Shown here piece by piece: positions 61,728 to 64,000 of a stretch of 64,000 nucleotides of DNA. Positions within the stretch are counted from its first letter, which is position 1; the number at the start of each line of letters is the position of its first letter. Below the pieces are notes generated by a model. That model saw nothing but the letters and a program-made list of their open reading frames with translations. It was not told the DNA's origin and did not search any database. The DNA lies in the NCBI GenBank assembly GCA_020850315.1, contig JADZEY010000034.1, forward strand, positions 37,436 to 101,435, written 5' to 3'. A program made the translations under genes and the position numbers. The stretch comes from Armatimonadota bacterium (GTDB taxonomy: Bacteria > Bacteroidota > Ignavibacteria > OLB7).

Positions 61728-64000
61728 ATGCCACAGCCGAACGAACTCCGCGTCTTCATCAGCAGCACGTTTCGGGATTTGCAGGAGGAACGGGAACACC
61801 TCATCAAGAAAATCTTCCCAGAGCTTCGCACCCTCTGTCGCGAGCGTGGTATCCTCTTCACGGAAGTGGACCTTCGCTGGGGCTTGACCGACGAACAACT
61901 TGCTCTGGGCCAGGTGATCCGGGCCTGCTTGGATGAGGTGGACAAGTGCCGCCCGTACTTCATCGGGATCACCGGCGACCGCTACGGGTTCATCCCGACG
62001 TATCTGGACATCCAGAAAGACCCTGGTCTGCTGGAACAGTACCCGTGGATTGAGGATGCCGCATTATCCGAGATGAGCATCACCGAGATGGAGGCGCAGT
62101 ACGCAGTGCTGGGTGTGGCGAAGTACGGCATCGAGAAAGCGGCAGCAAAGGCGTTGTTCTACTTCCGCCGTCACCGCGAGGGCCTTCAGGATGCAGCCGG
62201 TGGCGACGATGACGACGAGGAGTTCCGCCGTCTGGAAGCGTACCAGGCTCGGATACAGGAAAGCGGAATGCCGATCGAGCGTTTCCGCGACCCTCACTCG
62301 CTGGGTGAGATGGTCTTCGATGACCTGGTGAAGATCATCAAGCAAGACTTCGCCGACGCTCGCCCACCGACACCGTTGGAGGAGGAGCGGTCGCGTCACG
62401 CATCGTTCTCGCTGAGCCGCCGTCGGTCGTACATCGCCAACCCGTTGTACCTCAAACGGCTGAACGACCACGTAGCCTCGGATGATCCGCCGCTGGTGGT
62501 GTATGCCGAGAGCGGGTCGGGGAAAAGCTCACTGTTCGCGCACTGGGCCGAGTGGTATCGGCGGAAGCACCCCGAGGCTCACGTGATTGAGCATTACGTG
62601 GGTATCGGCGCAACGGCGATGGATCACCTCGGGGTGATCCGTCACATCTGCATGGAGATCAAGGAGCGATTCGGACGCGACGAGGAGATACCGACGGAGG
62701 TGGCGAAGTTGGAGGGGTGCTTGGGTCAATGGCTTGGGTACGCCGAGCACGAGATGAAGCAGAGCGGCGAACGGCTGGTGCTGATCCTTGACGGTTTGAA
62801 CCAGTTGCAGGGGGAGGCATTGCGGCTTCAATGGATACCGGATGTGATCACGCCGGGGATACGGATGATCGTGAGTTCGACGGTAGAGGGGACGTTGGTG
62901 GAGTTGCGGAAGCGTGGGTGGAAGCAGTATGGGATGCAGGCGTTGAGCGAAGCGGAGCGGGAGACGATCGTTGTGCGGTACTTGGCGGAGTACGGTAAGT
63001 CGTTGAACAGGGATCAAATCAAGCGATTGTCTGGGGACTACAAGTGCGGCCACCCGTTGTTTTTGAAGACGGTGTTGGAGGAGCTACGACTTGTAGGCCG
63101 TCACGAGGAGCTTGACGAGAAGATCGGGAGCTACTTGGAGGCGACTGGGACGGAGGATCTATTTCAGCGGCTGCTGGAGCGGCTGGAGGATGATTACTCG
63201 CAGCGGACAGTGCACGGGGTGATGGTGCTGATAGCGAGTTCACGGAGCGGGCTTGACGAGCGAGAGGTATCGGAGATCAGTGGGATCGCACGGCTGAAAG
63301 TGACAACGATGGTATCGGGTTTGGACTATCACTTAGTGCGGAAGGATGGCTACCTGACGTTTTTCCACGACTATCTACGGCGAGCGGTGGCGAAGCGGTA
63401 TCTGACGGAGGAAGTCCGGCAACGCGGTGGTCATCTCCAGGTGGCGGAATACTTCGAGAAGAAGGTGATGGAGGTGTTGGCATCAGGTGGGAAGGTATCT
63501 GTTCGGGCGGCATCGGAGTTAGCGTATCAGCTTGAGCAGGGTGGCAAGATGGATCGTTTGGCAGAGGTGTTGTCAACGATGCCAGTGTTTTTGGTTCTGT
63601 ATCAGGGGGAGATACGCGAAGAGGTTCAGAGGTACTGGTCAAGGCTTCGGGTTGCGGGATCGGATGTCGAGGTGGCCTATCGCCAGGGGCTTGCTCGCTG
63701 GGTTGCGAAGGATGTTGGGGAACGCGAGGAAGGGTTGGCTGCGGTAGCGGGGTTGCTTGAGGTACTTGGGAGTTGGGGTATGGCGATGGAGCTTCAACGG
63801 GAGCGACTTGCTGCCGCGATTGAGCAGGGGGAACGGGGTCGGGAGGCATCCTCGCGCAGAGGTTTGGGCCAGCTGCTGTACCGGCATGGAGAGTATGCCG
63901 GAGCGCTTGCGGAGTTGACGCAGGCGTTGGAACTGTTCACGGAGTTGGGCGACCGCAGTGGCATCTCCGTGGCGATGGGGAACATGGGCTTGGTGTACTA
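61728..64000 (+). CDS. DUF4062-STAND NTPase-TPR protein (3'-truncated by window end)
   Basis: At least 757 residues are open to the window end. Residues ~7-110 form a DUF4062 domain with its hallmark RVFISSTFRDLQEERE (TIR-like fold). A predicted NACHT/AAA STAND domain follows: Walker A AESGSGKSS (260-268, Lys266), Walker B LVLILDGLNQL (Asp355), then a helical/winged region. Tetratricopeptide-like helices begin near 708 (LYRHGEYAGALAELTQAL) and continue out of the window. This build, DUF4062-NTPase-TPR, is shared with signalling or conflict STAND proteins. The first ~255 codons use mostly CGC/CGT arginine; afterwards CGG dominates, unlike a uniform native gene. Start: first ATG, no strong ribosome site. 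It sits behind a repeat-dense spacer. Immune or signalling role is inference. Confidence 0.85.
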   Translation, partial: MPQPNELRVFISSTFRDLQEEREHLIKKIFPELRTLCRERGILFTEVDLRWGLTDEQLALGQVIRACLDEVDKCRPYFIGITGDRYGFIPTYLDIQKDPGLLEQYPWIEDAALSEMSITEMEAQYAVLGVAKYGIEKAAAKALFYFRRHREGLQDAAGGDDDDEEFRRLEAYQARIQESGMPIERFRDPHSLGEMVFDDLVKIIKQDFADARPPTPLEEERSRHASFSLSRRRSYIANPLYLKRLNDHVASDDPPLVVYAESGSGKSSLFAHWAEWYRRKHPEAHVIEHYVGIGATAMDHLGVIRHICMEIKERFGRDEEIPTEVAKLEGCLGQWLGYAEHEMKQSGERLVLILDGLNQLQGEALRLQWIPDVITPGIRMIVSSTVEGTLVELRKRGWKQYGMQALSEAERETIVVRYLAEYGKSLNRDQIKRLSGDYKCGHPLFLKTVLEELRLVGRHEELDEKIGSYLEATGTEDLFQRLLERLEDDYSQRTVHGVMVLIASSRSGLDEREVSEISGIARLKVTTMVSGLDYHLVRKDGYLTFFHDYLRRAVAKRYLTEEVRQRGGHLQVAEYFEKKVMEVLASGGKVSVRAASELAYQLEQGGKMDRLAEVLSTMPVFLVLYQGEIREEVQRYWSRLRVAGSDVEVAYRQGLARWVAKDVGEREEGLAAVAGLLEVLGSWGMAMELQRERLAAAIEQGERGREASSRRGLGQLLYRHGEYAGALAELTQALELFTELGDRSGISVAMGNMGLVY

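Noticed and set aside
1..64000. tRNA, rRNA and phage integration signals
   Set aside because: No cloverleaf-type T-loop sequences, rRNA core motifs, integrase or att-like duplications were noticed on either strand by eye; a tRNAscan or Rfam run would be needed to exclude them.

Overview
The window looks like a chromosome segment from a free-living or environmental member of the Bacteroidota/Chlorobi (FCB) group, most likely near Kapaibacteria/Ignavibacteria. Support comes from at least seven proteins ending in a type-A type IX secretion (T9SS) sorting domain, SBBP-repeat and choice-of-anchor style surface proteins, an Omp28-like protein, a TonB receptor with an N-terminal carboxypeptidase-regulatory-like domain, leucine dehydrogenase, a MIP18-Mrp fusion, and several TAnnTTTG promoter -7 boxes of the Bacteroidota type. 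The lineage call is an inference; there is no rRNA gene. No tRNA, rRNA, CRISPR array, transposase, integrase or prophage was seen.

Layout: 0-10 kb holds a truncated T9SS cargo protein, a GT4 glycosyltransferase, apolipoprotein N-acyltransferase, a two-gene surface module (cohesin-like/Ig protein overlapping an OmpA-like barrel protein), the Mrp ATPase and a START-like protein. 10-20.6 kb has holA, a protein with AT-hook-like repeats, a very small T9SS-tail protein, a GT9 glycosyltransferase, a lipoprotein and a tight five-gene minus-strand operon (ABC ATPase, YdcF-like, small ORF, CPBP protease, RlmI-like methyltransferase). 20.7-31.5 kb has a PD40 lipoprotein, an OMP-lipoprotein-OMP-Omp28 cluster, Ppk1, a CHRD protein and a rhomboid/DUF1684/lipoprotein operon. 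31.5-42 kb has a VWA protein, KdsC, an unknown membrane protein, a double amidohydrolase and a Rieske oxygenase/FAD oxidoreductase pair. 42-57.6 kb has a TonB receptor, a GIDE-like protein, SBBP and other T9SS cargo, ArgS, three outer-membrane proteins, a ROK/polyphosphate glucokinase and a cysteine-cluster protein. 57.6-64 kb has an autoregulated-looking Fic protein, leucine dehydrogenase, NusB, a repeat-dense spacer and the start of a large DUF4062-NTPase-TPR (STAND) protein that runs off the window.

The envelope dominates: Lnt, KdsC, GT4 and GT9 point to a diderm with lipoproteins and LPS-type glycan; the barrels, lipoproteins and T9SS cargo would populate its surface. Intergenic spacers carry several repeat families: a CAGAGG-type inverted repeat (2 copies), a short element bounded by 14-bp terminal inverted repeats (3 copies), 7-bp periodic spacer repeats and a 21-bp tandem repeat.

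The best candidates for an unusual system are at the right end: the Fic gene preceded by three head-to-tail 11-bp repeats plus an inverted fourth, and the DUF4062-STAND-TPR gene, which sits behind the repeat-dense spacer, has shifted codon use, and resembles conflict or immune STAND NTPases in architecture.
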